In this document: one piece after another, positions 23,426-34,652 of the stretch
Position numbering within the stretch: position 1 is the first letter of the stretch
Layout of the letters: every line of letters starts with the position of its first letter
Source: Laguncularia racemosa
Taxonomy: Eukaryota; Streptophyta; Magnoliopsida; Myrtales; Combretaceae
Reading direction: 5' to 3'
DNA: 64,000 nucleotides
Assembly (NCBI GenBank): GCA_037954665.1
Contig: JBBMOL010000132.1
Location: forward strand, 868,001 to 932,000
Program-made: the position numbers and the translations under genes
The notes under the pieces: model-generated
What the model was told of the DNA's origin: nothing
Database searches by the model: none
The model's input: only the letters and a program-made list of their open reading frames with translations

Positions 23426-23928
23426 GCAAGGAAATTGAGATTTTGCCAATGTTTATGAATGCTAATATTCAGTACAAATTTCGTTAAGTCTAGTTTTCAT
23501 TTCTTTTACAAGCAAAGTTAATGTCTCTGAATGATCGATAACTCCAACCAATTCTCATTAAAACAAACATTCCTAAACACATTACCCATCACTTCACCAA
23601 TGAATGATGAGCATTGAAATGATAATGAATCTTAATAAATTTTGTGACATAATTCTACCTACTTTTGAGCATTAAACCTGGTACATTAATAGGATAATAC
23701 CATAATCACAAAAGCCATGTGCATAAGAAAGGAAGCACATCAAGACCCTCAGCCCTGTTTTAAAGTAGGAGCAAGCAAAGGAGAAGCAAACCAGCACAAA
23801 GGTTCAGTTGTTTGGTTGCTATCCACGATAAATTGGTAAGCATCTTAGAATAAATAACCATCATTCACATATTATAAGACATCTCTTATCAAGTCATTTG
23901 ACCCGTTCGTTAGAAGCATTTTCAAAAG
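23426..23928 (+). other. OgB 3' untranslated region, unique part
   Basis: This is a non-coding stretch after integrase. Nothing recognisable was seen apart from AT-rich sequence leading into the tandem repeats. Confidence 0.5.
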
Positions 23929-24417
23929 TATAGGTTAGTGAGCTACAGAGGGGCACTTTCCTAAACATCCTCTCTTAAGGTCAGCCCATAGGGGCACCTT
24001 TTGAGACATTTCTTCCTCAGGGTTGTAAGTCCAAGGAGATGTTTCCTGCTATAGGTTAGTTAGCTCATAGAGGAGCACTTTCCTAAACATCCTCTTTCAG
24101 GGTCAGCTTATAGGGGCACCTTTCGAGACATTTCTTCCTCAAGGTTGCAAGTCCAAGGAGACGCTTCCCGCTATAGGTTAGTCAGCCCACAGAGGGGCAC
24201 TTTCCTAAACATCCTCTCTTAGGGTTAGCCCATAGGGGCACCTTTCTAGACATTTCTTCCCCAGGGTCGCAAGTCTAAGGAGATGCTTCCTGCTATAGGT
24301 TAGTCAACCCACAGAGGGGCACTTTCGTAAACACCTTTTCTCAAGGTTAGCTCATAAGAGCACCTTTTGAGATACCTATTTTTTAGGGTTGCAAGTCTAA
24401 GAAGGCACTTCCCGCTA
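23929..24417 (+). repeat. Tandem repeat, about 122-bp unit, four copies
   Basis: Units begin with TATAGGTTAGT at about 23929, 24050, 24172 and 24294, giving a period of 121-122 bases. Each unit contains AGAGGGGCACTTTCCTAAAC and later GCAAGTCCAAGGAGA-like text. Tandem repeats in the 3' region are known for Tat/Ogre elements and can seed satellite DNA. Confidence 0.85.
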
Positions 24418-24760
24418 TTGATTAGTTAGCTCATAACAACACTTTTCAAATTTGTCGGTTAGTTAGCTCATATGAGCACTTTTCAAATCTGTTGATTAGT
24501 CAGCTCATAGGAGCACTTTTGAAATTTGTCGATTAGTTAGCTTATAAAAGCACTTTTCAAATCTTTTGATTAGTTAGCTCATAGCAGTACTTTTCAAATT
24601 TTTCGATTAGTTAGCTCATAGGAGCACTTTTCAAATTTGTCGATTAGTGAGCTCATATGAGCACTTTTCGAATCTATTTATTAGTCATCTCATATGAGCA
24701 CTTTTTAAATTTTTCGATAACCGATTAGTTAGCTCATGAGAGCACTCTTTGAAGGTATTT
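24418..24760 (+). repeat. Tandem repeat, about 37-bp unit, about nine copies
   Basis: The unit is ATTAGTTAGCTCATAGGAGC followed by ACTTTTCAAATTTGTCG. It repeats with 36-46 base spacing and point changes. The unit resembles the first third of the 122-bp repeat (TTAGTCAGCCCACAGAGGGG), so it probably arose by shortening of the larger unit. Confidence 0.83.
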
Positions 24761-25187
24761 CTCCCCAAACAGTCGCTAGTCTAGCCAAACGCTTCTATTG
24801 ACAGGTGGTCAGCTCATAAGAGCGCTTCTTGAGACAATCTTCTCTTTAAGGTTGCTAGTCCGATAAGAAGTTTCCTATTATCAGCTATTCCACTCATAAT
24901 AACACACTCCTAAACAATCATTGATATGTTTCCTATCGTCGATTAATCAGCCCATAGAGCACTTTTTTGGAGGATACATTACTTCAGATTGTTAGGTTGA
25001 TTAAGACCATTTCTTGAGCAATATCAATCATCATAAAGCACTCATGGGATTATTAGCTCATGGAGCATTTTCCTACTAAAGACCAAATTCCAGATAACTA
25101 GCCAAACCAAGGCGTTGTCCATTCAATCTAGAGGCCAAAAATAGCGTCTTTCTTGTCTTTATAGTTAAGTTTTCCAAACTTTACTAT
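24761..25187 (+). other. OgB 3' region after the repeats
   Basis: This has degenerate copies of the same words (AGCTCATAAGAGCGCTTCTTGA, AGCACTTTTTTGG) that fade toward the purine tract. There is no coding content. Confidence 0.5.
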
Positions 25188-25200
25188 AAAGAGGGGCAGC
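25188..25200 (+). other. OgB polypurine tract
   Basis: AAAGAGGGGCAGC lies directly before the 3' LTR (TGTAAACACC at 25201), the position expected for the plus-strand primer. Confidence 0.75.
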
Positions 25201-27124
25201 TGTAAACACCCCATTTTTTACCCTAATAGTTAATAATAATTAATTTTCATTTTTTTTCCATTTTTTATAAATTTTCTTCTAATTTAGCAAAAATAGAAAA
25301 AATATTCAAAAAATAAAATAAATAGGAAGAATATATCGATTTTGGAAAATAATGATAGAAATAACAAGGAAAGGAATTAAATAAGTTTTACAAATTTTTA
25401 AAATTCCAAAATAATATAAAATAAATAAAAAATGACCACGGTTAAGTATAATATTTACTTAACCTTAAATCGAGAAATGGGCTAGCTCAGCTGGTCCGCA
25501 TGCTTGCTTGGAACGTACGAGAAGAGGTAGTTGGTCATGGGTTTGAGTCCCTCACAAGAACTCCGTGCAATTTTTTTTCTTCTTTTCCCTTGAGCTGCCG
25601 CGTGGGAGTGTGTGATTGGCCAAGAGAAGTCACGTGCCTCGCACGTGATCATCCCTTTCCTCGAGCACAAATTGGCAAAACGAATGCGAGGAGGCCGGTG
25701 CGAGTTCGATAGAGTTGGGATCGCCTTATTTCCTCAAATCTTTTGGATTTTGATCAATCTAAAGCCGAATTAACTAGATAAATCAAAAGATAACAACAAA
25801 TCGGCATCAAATCTCCTAGATAAAATCAAATCTAAAAAGGGAAAAATTTGGGTTTAATTGAACTGAAGATTTAGGCTTATCCGGAGGAGCTTTCCGATGT
25901 CTATAAATAGAGATCGAGGGCAGGAAGTTAGATCACGGATCAAAAGTGAGAAAAGAGAGAAAATAAGAGAGATTGAAGCTTCGTCGGAGTTCCCGAGCAC
26001 CACCGCCTCGAAACGCCACTTAGGGAGATTTTCGACCGCAACCACCACCGACCTTAGGTTCCTCATCTTCGGAAGCTTCAGAAACACCCTTCATTCGACG
26101 AAAAGGACCATCGGAAAACAACCGACGAGGGCTTCCAGACACCGAGACCCGACCCGCGCACCGTACCCGGATCCAAGTAAGTTGGATTTTCTGTTTTTTA
26201 TTGTTTATTTATTTATTTATTGTATTTATTTACAATTCGAAAATAAAAAAAAATAATATTAGGAAAAAAAATGATAGAATTTAGATTTTTTTTTCATGTT
26301 TAGTTTGGAGTAGATAAAATAATAAAAAAATATAAAATAAAAATGTCAAAAAAATAAAAAGTTAAAAAATAAAATAATAAAAAATAATAATAATTAAGGT
26401 AGGTTAATAATAAAGATATAAAAAGGTAATTTTTATCACTTAGAAAAAAATCATTTTCTTAAATAAATCCAAATTGGCTTTTTTCTTTAAATTAATTTTT
26501 TTTAAAAAATAAAATAATAAAGCTTAGGCTTGGATTTTTTTTTCCAAAAAATACTAAAAATGATAAAAACATAAATCCGATGTATTTTCATAATTAAAAT
26601 TAACTAACCCACTAAAGCTTTTTATAAAAGGCAAACTACGACTTGTTTGATCCTGAATAGTAGGTACGTAAGCACCCGCTTAGGGTAACTCTAAAAAGAA
26701 TAAAATATCATTTTCCATATTAGAATAAGTTGCTTTTAATCAATAAGCAAAAATACAACAAATATAACAAAAATAAAACAAAATAAATAACAATAAAAGA
26801 CATTAGGATAGGGTTTAGATTTTAGAAAAATAAGGTGGTAACTTTAAGGTTTTAATATGTTAGCCTTCGAGTCCGGAAACTCTGGTTTTCCCTTTCCTCT
26901 TTCATAAAAGTGAAAAGAAGAGATCTCGTTGACTAGTTGTCCAAATTAGGATTAATTTGCTCAATTAGTCCTAATTCAATAATCTTTTCCAACTTCAGTT
27001 GGGTAGCGACTCCAAAATAAAACGAATTTCCTAATTCACGTTGAGGATTTGTATTAGATGAGTATAGGGTCTAGTATAAATCAGATTAGGAATGAAAACG
27101 AAAAATAAAAAATTAGACTCGACA
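25201..27124 (+). repeat. OgB 3' LTR
   Basis: It matches the 5' LTR from TGTAAACACC to GACTCGACA. It carries the tRNA-like module (25483-25550) and a TATA box at 25902-25910. Differences from the 5' LTR are mostly transitions and short indels, so the insertion is old but younger than Og1. Confidence 0.9.
25483..25550 (+). other. tRNA-like A-box/B-box module in OgB 3' LTR
   Basis: TAGCTCAGCTGG (25483-25494) and GGGTTTGAGTCC (from about 25540) match A and B boxes in the same arrangement as in the 5' LTR. Confidence 0.58.
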
Positions 27125-28000
27125 CCAACTTATCCTTTTGAAATTTGGGTCATGTTTTGATATCTTTAAACATTACACTAATAACGATTTGGAAAATGAT
27201 TTTTTTTTTTAGAGTTTCCCCATAAAGGTGTACGTACCTGCTATTCAAGATCAAACAAGCCGTAGTTCGCTTTTTATGAAAAAGCTTTAGCGAGTTTGTT
27301 TAAGTTTTAATTATAAAAATACATCAGGTTTACATTCATTATCATTTTCAAGATTTAAAAAAAAACCTTAAGCCTAAGCTTTATTATTTCATTTTCTAAA
27401 AGTCTTGATTTAAGGAAAACCAATTTTGAATTTATTTAAAAAAATGGATTTTTTTAAGTGACAAAACAATTCATTATTAATTTTTAATTCATATTATTAA
27501 TCTATCTAATTCTAATTTTATTTATTTTTTTCTTCATTTTTTATTATTTTTATATTAAATTAGACATATTTATTTATTAAAATTCTAAAAACTAATTAAA
27601 ATCTTTTTTTTTTTTATTTTCGGATTACTATTAAAAAAATTTATTTCTAGTAGATGAATATCCAAATTAAATGGATAAATAAATGAAATAAAATAAATAA
27701 AAAATCAGAAAAACCAATTAACCTAGATGCGGGTGGCAGGTCAAATCGGGTCACGTCGGTCGGAGGATCCTCGTCGGCGGCATTCTAATGGCTTTCGAAG
27801 GCGATTGAAGGTTGCTTCTAAGCTTTATGAGGGTGGGTAATCTAACCGTGGTGGTGGATTTCTTTATAAATGCCTCTAAGTGGTGGTCTGTGGCTTGGTC
27901 AGCAGTTGCGGCTAGGAGGAACTCCGGCGAGCTTTGAAACCTTTGATTTTTTACTCTTTTCTCACTTTTGATCCGTGATCTAGCTTCCCCACATCGTGCT

Positions 28001-28009
28001 CTATTTATA
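28001..28009 (-). promoter_or_regulatory. TATA box of Og1 LTR
   Basis: TATAAATAG on the minus strand is followed by the same purine-rich segment as in the other LTRs. Confidence 0.6.
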
Positions 28010-28365
28010 GGCATTAGAAATTGAGCTAGATAAGTTCGGATTTCCCTCCGATAGGCATGAATAGTATCTTTCGTTGAAACCCAAATCTGATTTAGTTTAG
28101 ATTTGTTTAAATCTTCAATTTTGTTACAATTTGTGTTAATTAGATGATGTTTATCTTATTTTTGTTAAAGATCTGTTGGATTTGTGTAAAAAAAATCGTA
28201 TCAAAATGGCTGGATTCCGTTTTTTCCTACGACTGGCAACCGATTCGAACGGAGGTTGAAGATGATCACGTGTCCGGTGTGTGCGCTCCCTCTGTCCAAT
28301 CACAAGCTAACACATGTCCTAGGCAAAGAGAAAAAAAAATGCAAAACGCGGATTGCTTCCCCCGC

Positions 28366-28438
28366 GTTTCGAACCCTTGATTAAGCACCCCCCCCTCGGC
28401 CGCCGCGCACAAGGTTGAAGCTCGGACCAGCTGGGCTA
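28366..28438 (-). other. tRNA-like A-box/B-box module in Og1 LTR
   Basis: On the minus strand TAGCCCAGCTGG is followed by GGGTTCGAAAC. The spacer is GC-rich and unlike the OgA and OgB spacers. Confidence 0.57.
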
Positions 28439-28711
28439 GCCCAATTCTCAGATTTATTTTACACGCATATTATACATAAGCGCGGTGAGTTTTATTAATT
28501 TTATATTATTTTGAAATTCTAAAAATTTGTAAAAATTATTTAACCTCTTTTATTATTATTTCTACCATTATCTTCCAAAATTGGGATGTTTTTCTATTTA
28601 TTTTATTTTTTCAATATTTTTTCTTTTATTTTTGCAAAATTGAAGGAAAATTGAAAAAAATGAAAAATTAAACACTATTTGTGATTAAGGGGCAAAAATG
28701 AGGTGTTTACA

Positions 28712-30120
28712 GGTTGCAAGTGGATTTTTCGCACTAAATTTTTACCTAATGGATTTATTGACAAGTACAAAGCACGCCTTGTTGCAAAGGGATTTCATCA
28801 ACGACCTATAGTTGATTACACAGAGACATTCAGCCCTGTCATCAAACCTGTTACCGTTCGCCTCATTCTTAGTATTATTGTTGATCATGGATGGTCTCTC
28901 CGATAACTTGATGTCAACAATGCATTTTTTCAAGGACACCTTATAGAAGATGTCATCATGTCCTAACCTCTCGATTTCATTAATCCAAATCATCCTTAAC
29001 ATGTATGCAAACTTCGGAAAGCTATCTATGGACTCAAACAGGCTCCTTACGCTTGGTATCATGAACTCTGACAATTCCTCCTCACCTATGGCTTCATCAA
29101 CTCAATGGCTGACTCCTCTCTATTCATCCTCAACTCTCATGGCACCATACTTTATCTTCTTATCTATGTTGATGACATCATTGTTATAGGTAATGATCCA
29201 CAGTCGGTCAATAAATGCATTCATCACCTCGCGGGTCGCTTCTCCCTCAAGGACATAGGTTCCCTCCACTACTTCCTTGGTGTTGAAGTAATTCATTGTG
29301 CTGATGGCCTCTTTCTCAACCAACAGAAGTATATTATTGACCTTCTTCATTGGTCTCACATGGCTAATGCCAAGCCTGCATCCATACCACTAGCAATCAC
29401 ACCATCCCTTACCCTTTATGATGGCACGTCTTTAACAGATCCTACTGAGTATCAACATGTTGTTGGCAGCCTCCAATATCTATCCCTAACTCGTCCGGAT
29501 ATCACATACACGGTCAACAAGCTTTCTCAATTTATGCATCACCCAACAACAACACACTGGAAAGCTGTCAAATGCCTTCTCCGATATCTTTGTGGCACCT
29601 TAGATCATGGAATTACACTTTGCAACTCCTCTTTCCTTGTCCTACATGCATTCTCAGATGCTAATTGGGTTGGAAACAAAGATGACTGCACCTCCCCAAT
29701 GCCTACATCATCTATCTTGATCGCAATCCTATTTTGTGGAGCTCCAAGAAATAATGAATAGTAGCTCACTCTTCCACTGAAACATAGTACCGAGCCATTG
29801 CTACTATAGCTGTTGAAATTCGTTGGATCTGCTCTCTTCTCACTGAACTATGTATTCAAGTTCCTTGTCAACCAGTCATCTATTGTGACAATGTTGGCAC
29901 CATGAATCTTTGCCCCAATCCAGTGTTTCACACTTGTATGAAACATGTCGCACTGGACTATTACTTTGTTCACGAACAAGTTCAGAATGGCTCACTTCGG
30001 GTATCGCATATCTCCTCCTCTGATCAACTAGCTGATGCACTTACAAAACCTTTCCATTGCTCTCAATTTTAGTATCTGAAGAACAAGATTGGACCAACTC
30101 CATCACCGTCCATCTTATGG
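28712..30120 (+). pseudogene. copia 1 reverse transcriptase and RNase H, broken
   Basis: The RT reads GCKWIFRTKFLPNGFIDKYK, ARLVAKGF, YTETFSPV, then YGLKQAPYAW and the catalytic YVDDIIVIG near 29165-29190. The FSLKDIGSLHYFLGVEV and YLSLTRPDITYTVNKLSQFM motifs follow. RNase H has HAFSDANWVG, HSSTETEYRA-like and ALDYYFVHEQVQ, and LADALTKPFH. It would replicate the element RNA. Stops at 28904 and several codons after it fall where the family has Gln or Arg. The long open part is 29105-29761. A frameshift near 29755 separates the last RNase H segment. Confidence 0.85.
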
Positions 30121-30125
30121 GGGCA

Positions 30126-30394
30126 TGATAACAATAACCATCACTCTCCGTCAGTAGCAATAGAAACAACACCAACGCATATGCAACAGCAACAGCAACA
30201 GCAACACATTAGGACACCAACGGATCATCAACAATAGATCATAACAACATTATCTTGCTCCTAATTTTGTGTAAATCTGATAAACACTATTAACAAATAT
30301 ACATGTAATCAATGTATTTATGTACAACAACAATCAATGAAATGTTGAACAGCTTCGACAAATTGCATCTGTCACTTGCAACTCCTTTTTATCA
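30126..30394 (+). repeat. copia 1 3' LTR (probable limits)
   Basis: Directly after the purine tract ATGGGGGCA comes TGATAACAATAACC. The sequence ends at 30394 with TTATCA, the exact inverse of the first six bases, giving a 269-bp LTR. No second copy is in the window to confirm the right end. Confidence 0.55.
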
Positions 30395-32100
30395 AACTTG
30401 TTTTCAATGCGAGCAGACCACAATTCCTCCACCACCGTGGATGAAAGTAAAATACGAGAGAACCAAATGTTAGGCCATTTCAATAGAGTCCACAATTTCT
30501 ACCTTTTCCCTTATTTTTCTGAAGACTTATTATTAAAAATCTAATGTGTTTGTATCTGTTCGTGCAAGGTCTGATTAATAGGAGTATAATAAATAAAAAC
30601 AATAAAAAGAGGGATAATGTTAATATTATTAAAATTAAGGGTTATTGTTGAACAATATGTTGTCTAATTACTTATATATACTGAAAGTTTTTTATTTCTT
30701 TTTTGTAGAATTAGAAATGAAACGATCTCGCATGGTCATTATATTGCTCTTAATTTTGTTTTACTTGTAGTTTTTTGTTCAAATATTTTTTTTTGTGATT
30801 TATTTTATTCATAACAAAATATACAACAATTTTGTGTATTAATTCCATTTTTAATTAATTGATAGTTGAATTTTAATCAATATATATGCCCCAATAAAGA
30901 AGTAAAAAAAAAAAATTATTCTCTTAACTTTTTCCTGTATATTATCATATCTACTTATGTAATCTCAAAAGAATTATAAATGATAGTTATTATTTTTTTA
31001 TTGCTTATTTCCTTGACTTTCTACAAATTACATTACTTCATAGAAAGATTTAAAGTTTTCTTCCTACTAAATATTAGAAAGTATACTTAACAAAATTCTT
31101 TTGTATATATAAGATGTATCATGAATTCATGATTGCAAATTGTAACACTAAGTGAATAAATAATTTTAATATTAACTAAAATATCGTAAATCTGACTTTA
31201 GTTGTATGATTCTGTATCTATCTCTAACTATAACTAGTGAACCGGAGTTATACTGTTAGTTTCTTCAGTATTATAAACTAATGATTTATTATGTTGTCCT
31301 GTAGAGCAATATATTTACGTATAGTAGTTATAAGTATATAGTGGTTGTGATAGAATTTAAGTAATTGTTGTTAAATCATTCCCCTATATATATTTTTTTT
31401 TTTTGCTCTACTTTTAAGATATCTTTCAAATGAGCTCACATTATGGAGAATTTTAAACAGAATGACGAGCAATGGACCATGGACACGAAAGAGCAGGTAA
31501 AGTGCCAAAACGACGTTACCAATTAATTAATTTGAAGTCAAAGACTGCATACGTTTACGGTGGCCCAAGTTACCCACCTTAAGGAATTTTTTTTTTTTCT
31601 CAAGCAAACTATAATCATACATGTATCTCTTGGCAGTACTTAGGATTCATACGATAATTATATTAGGTGTCACTAATATTATATTAGGATTCATATGGAT
31701 GAAGTCCCTGTTAGATTTTTCCCATTATAATACATTGAATGCGGTGCTCGAGTTACTTTCTCAACGTTCAAGCACCGCAAGAAGACATGGAATAAGATTT
31801 AATTGAACCGGTTTGCTAATTGAAGAACATCTTCCGAAGCAAGATGTTTAGGAATTTTTGTAATACAATTATCTTTACTTAAACCTAGTCTTTGAAATTG
31901 TAATTAAGGACTTTTCCTTTTTATGGCCGAAAGATTGTTATCATATATTAATTAAGCTAACAGTAGTTGAAAGGTCCATACGAGCATTAGAAGCATTACA
32001 AGAAACAGAGTCTAGTAACAGTGTTTCCTCTAGCTGAGCTGAAAAAATAAAAAAAAGCCAGTCAATTGATATTGATATTGTTTGCTGTTGCTTTTGTTGC
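30395..32100. other. AT-rich stretch without recognised gene
   Basis: It contains poly-A and poly-T runs and TATATA stretches (for example 31383-31402). I see no conserved coding region on either strand and no clear repeat ends. Confidence 0.5.
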
Positions 32101-32241
32101 CGAGTGATCAGTCAATGGGTCACCAATCTTGTTTTGCTTATTTGCCAGTATATCTACCTCCACCACAGCTTTTTGGTTGATCCTAATAGTTGCATGTACC
32201 TCTGGATCCTTCGAATTGAAAGTTGCCTTGCAGTGCTCTTT

Positions 32242-32493
32242 CTAGATGCACCACAAAACCGTGCATATCTTGGCAAACTGTGTTTGAGACTCAAATTTAC
32301 TGCCCTTGAGCTCCTCTAGGCGTGAATTCATCCAAGCATCAAGTGTAGTCACTCTTTTAGATTTAATGTGGATCCCTAAAGATGTAAACCACACCAGTTT
32401 TGTCCATGGATAGCACAATAATAAATGCTCAACAATCTCATCACATGAGTAGAAAACACAAACCTTAGAATCTACAATACCTCTCTTTAGCAA
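32242..32493 (-). pseudogene. LINE zinc-binding (zf-RVT) domain remnant
   Basis: CVFYSCDEIVEHLLLCYPW resembles the C-x2-C...H...C zinc domain after plant LINE RTs, with the first Cys pair altered. It is followed by residues leading to an RNase H-like tail (TFNSKDPEVHATIRIN). This part is open for 83 codons. Confidence 0.7.
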
Positions 32494-33299
32494 ATTACAA
32501 TGGGCCCAAATTATGTTGTTTAAAACCCTCCAAATGAAATGTTTTACCTTTAGGAGAGCAAGGCAATACCATACCTTTGTCCAAGTTGCTTTATCTATTT
32601 AGTGGTTGGAAGACACATCTGTATAGGCTTGAAAAGCTCTGCACCCGATGAAGTTGTAGGTTGATCTAACACTACATTGTCCAGTTTTTTCATATGGCCA
32701 TATGAGTTGATCTGTCAATCTTGCATAAGATATTGGAATCTCCTAGATAGCTTTAATTGTTTGCTTATCAAGCCACTTGTGTAGTTTTTGCCTCTTCCAT
32801 TGACTAAGATCTTCATCAATTAATTCAACTACTCATATGTCCTGATTTGGTGGAACTGATATGAGTATAGGTTTGAAGCCCTGCAAAGACAGAATCCAGT
32901 TGTTAGAGACCACTTTTATTGTGTAACCTATACCTACTTGCCACATTGAACCATTTACTAAGATATCTCTGCCATGTAGAATACTTGCCTAGCCCCATGA
33001 GTCACTAGAGCTCCTTATAGCCTACAAGAAGGATGAATTATGAAAATAGATGCCCTTAAGGAATCATACCCAAAGAGCATTGGGATTTAAGTATATTCTC
33101 TATGCTAGTTTTGTGAGTAAAGTTGAATTAAAGTTGTTAAGGTCTTTCAAGCCTAGGCTCCCTTTAGATTTTGGCAAGGAGATTTTTTTCCCAAGAAAGC
33201 CAACGTATCTTCTATTCTTCATTAACCTGTCCCTACCAATACTACGCGGAGCTCACTTCCCTACACCATTTTGTTGGAAATTTAAAATAATTTATTGAT

Positions 33300-34110
33300 T
33301 ATGCTGGGATGGCACTTGCAACAGCTTTGATCAAAACTTTCTTGCCCATGCTTGATAGTGTACATCTCCTCCAACTCTTCAACTTATGGCAAATGTGTTC
33401 TTTAACATAATGTAACACTTTCGATTTGTTCCTTCCCTAAATTATTGGTAAGCCTAAATACTTCCTTAGGTTGGTTGCAACCGAAACTCCTAAGGCTTCA
33501 CCAATTTTTGTCATTCTTTCTAGTAGGGTGTCTTTACTGAAGAATAGACTTGACTTTTGGAGATTAATCTATTGCCTTGAAGCTCTACATTACTCTTGTA
33601 AAATTTTTTTAATACCTAGACATTTTCAACAGAAGCTTCCATAAATAATAGAGTCGTTAGCAAAAAGTAGATGGGATAATGTGGGACAGGTTCTTTTAAG
33701 GTTCATTCCTTGAAAATGACTATTTTCTATAGCACGCTCCATGTTTCTTGATAAAACATTTGCTACTAAGATGAAGAGGTAGGGCAACGGGGATTCATGC
33801 CGTCTGAGTCCTCTAGTAGGTTGTACATGACCAATTGATTTACCATTAACTAAGATTATGTATGACACCGTTGTAACACATTCCATTACCCATTTAACCT
33901 AATTTTCACAAAATTCAAGTTTCTCATGCACAACCTTTAAGAAGTCCCACTTTATTCGGTCATAAGATTTGTTCATGTCAAGTTTTAATGCACAAGAGGT
34001 TTTGGTCCTAGCTTGCTCTATCCTAAGGAAGTGGAATGCCTCATGAGCAATGATGATATTATCATAGATTATTCAACTCGACACAAAGGCACTTTGTATA
34101 CCTTAAAATA
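33300..34110 (-). pseudogene. LINE reverse transcriptase fragment, broken
   Basis: Motifs in order on the minus strand are NIIIAHEAFHFL, ALKLDMNKSYDRIKWDF (motif A), VNGKSIGHVQPTRGLR, PYLFILVANVLSRNME and HLLFANDSIIYG. The last is the [FY]xDD catalytic box with the first Asp changed to Asn, a G-to-A change that abolishes metal binding. Further on come KYLGLP and HKLKSWRR with KVLIKAVASAIP. Stops interrupt the frame several times. Confidence 0.8.
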
Positions 34111-34486
34111 TAAGTTTTATGGTGGGTACAAAGTAGGAAGACCTCATATCTATCCATACCCTATCATGTGAGAGCAAGTTTTGAAAATTTTATTTTTAGA
34201 AACTATCATGTAACCTTTAATATCCAAGCGAAACTTACCTGGTTGAATAGAGTACAAGTGGGTACCTTATAAAATAGGGATACCGCTTGACTTAGTAATC
34301 TCAATAATTAATTATACATAACGACATCTAAAGGGAAAAATTTGATGGAAATTAGAAAAATACAAATGGAGAGGATTAAAATTCAGTAAACCATAAAGGA
34401 TTTGGATCTTACTCTTTTATATAGATTTAGGTGTACTTATACATTCATTTTTTATTTTATTATGTTTTCATTGTGTTCTAATTCTT
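34111..34486. other. AT-rich stretch, nothing recognised
   Basis: No coding potential or repeat ends were recognised between the LINE remnant and the SINE tail. Confidence 0.45.
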
Positions 34487-34620
34487 CTTTTTCTTTCTTT
34501 CTTTCTTTCTTTTTTTTTTTTCCAATTTCATTTACATAACTTGGGGAGGGGAGATTTGAACCTGCTCCATCTAAGATGCAGAACAGTATTCATACCAATT
34601 GAGTTGCAAGGCATTGACTA
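34487..34620 (-). mobile_element. tRNA-derived SINE-like element
   Basis: On the minus strand CAACTCAATTGG (34606-34595) matches a pol III A box and GGTTCAAATCTC (34562-34551) a B box about 32 bases later, the spacing found in tRNAs. After a short body comes a run of A followed by (GAAA)n, seen on the plus strand as (TTTC)n and poly-T at 34487-34522. This is the layout of a plant tRNA-derived SINE with an A-rich tail. The exact 5' end and family are not determined. Confidence 0.62.
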
Positions 34621-34652
34621 TTATGTCCTAATTCAACACATGAGATTTTGGC

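Larger units (their letters stand above)
12592..27124 (+). mobile_element. OgB, structurally complete Tat/Ogre-like Ty3/gypsy element
   Basis: OgB is about 14.5 kb long with two LTRs of 1.9 kb, a primer binding site, a 500-bp leader, ORF1, gag-protease, a gap where the frame changes, then RT, RNase H, a second RNase H and integrase. A repeat-rich 3' region and a polypurine tract follow. The extra ORF before gag, the second RNase H domain after the first, and the size are the known marks of the Tat/Ogre lineage. It inserted into the Og1 5' LTR. All coding parts contain stops, so it is not autonomous. Confidence 0.92.
27125..28711 (-). repeat. Og1 5' LTR, proximal part
   Basis: On the minus strand this begins TGTAAACACCTC at 28711 and continues into 12591-12302 once OgB is removed. 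It holds the tRNA-like module (28366-28438 on the minus strand) and a TATA box at 28001-28009. The joined LTR is about 1.87 kb. The right end marks where Og1 entered a copia RT gene. Confidence 0.87.
28712..30394 (+). mobile_element. Ty1/copia element 1, 3' part
   Basis: This is the right-hand part of a plus-strand copia element cut by Og1. It contains RT and RNase H, a purine tract and the 3' LTR. Its gag, protease, integrase and 5' LTR would lie to the left of Og1, outside the window. It is the oldest visible layer of the nest. Confidence 0.85.
32101..34110 (-). mobile_element. LINE (non-LTR retrotransposon) remnant, 5'-truncated
   Basis: On the minus strand the order is RT palm, RT thumb, zinc-binding domain, then the start of an RNase H-like tail, as in plant L1-type elements. 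The N-terminal endonuclease and the first RT motifs are absent, as expected from 5' truncation during insertion. A clear poly-A tail and target duplication were not identified. Confidence 0.8.

Noticed and set aside
24418..24760. Regular 37-bp repeats resembling a CRISPR array
   Set aside because: The units are back to back without unique spacers, they vary, and the setting is the 3' region of a plant retrotransposon.
25897..26256. 119-codon open frame in the OgB 3' LTR (and similar ones at 13369-13566 and 27751-28014 minus) with related translations
   Set aside because: The shared ATG overlaps or precedes the TATA box and so would not be in the transcript; the similarity simply reflects LTR homology.
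32104..32319. 71-codon plus-strand frame over the LINE
   Set aside because: It is antisense to the recognisable LINE zinc-binding and tail region on the minus strand.
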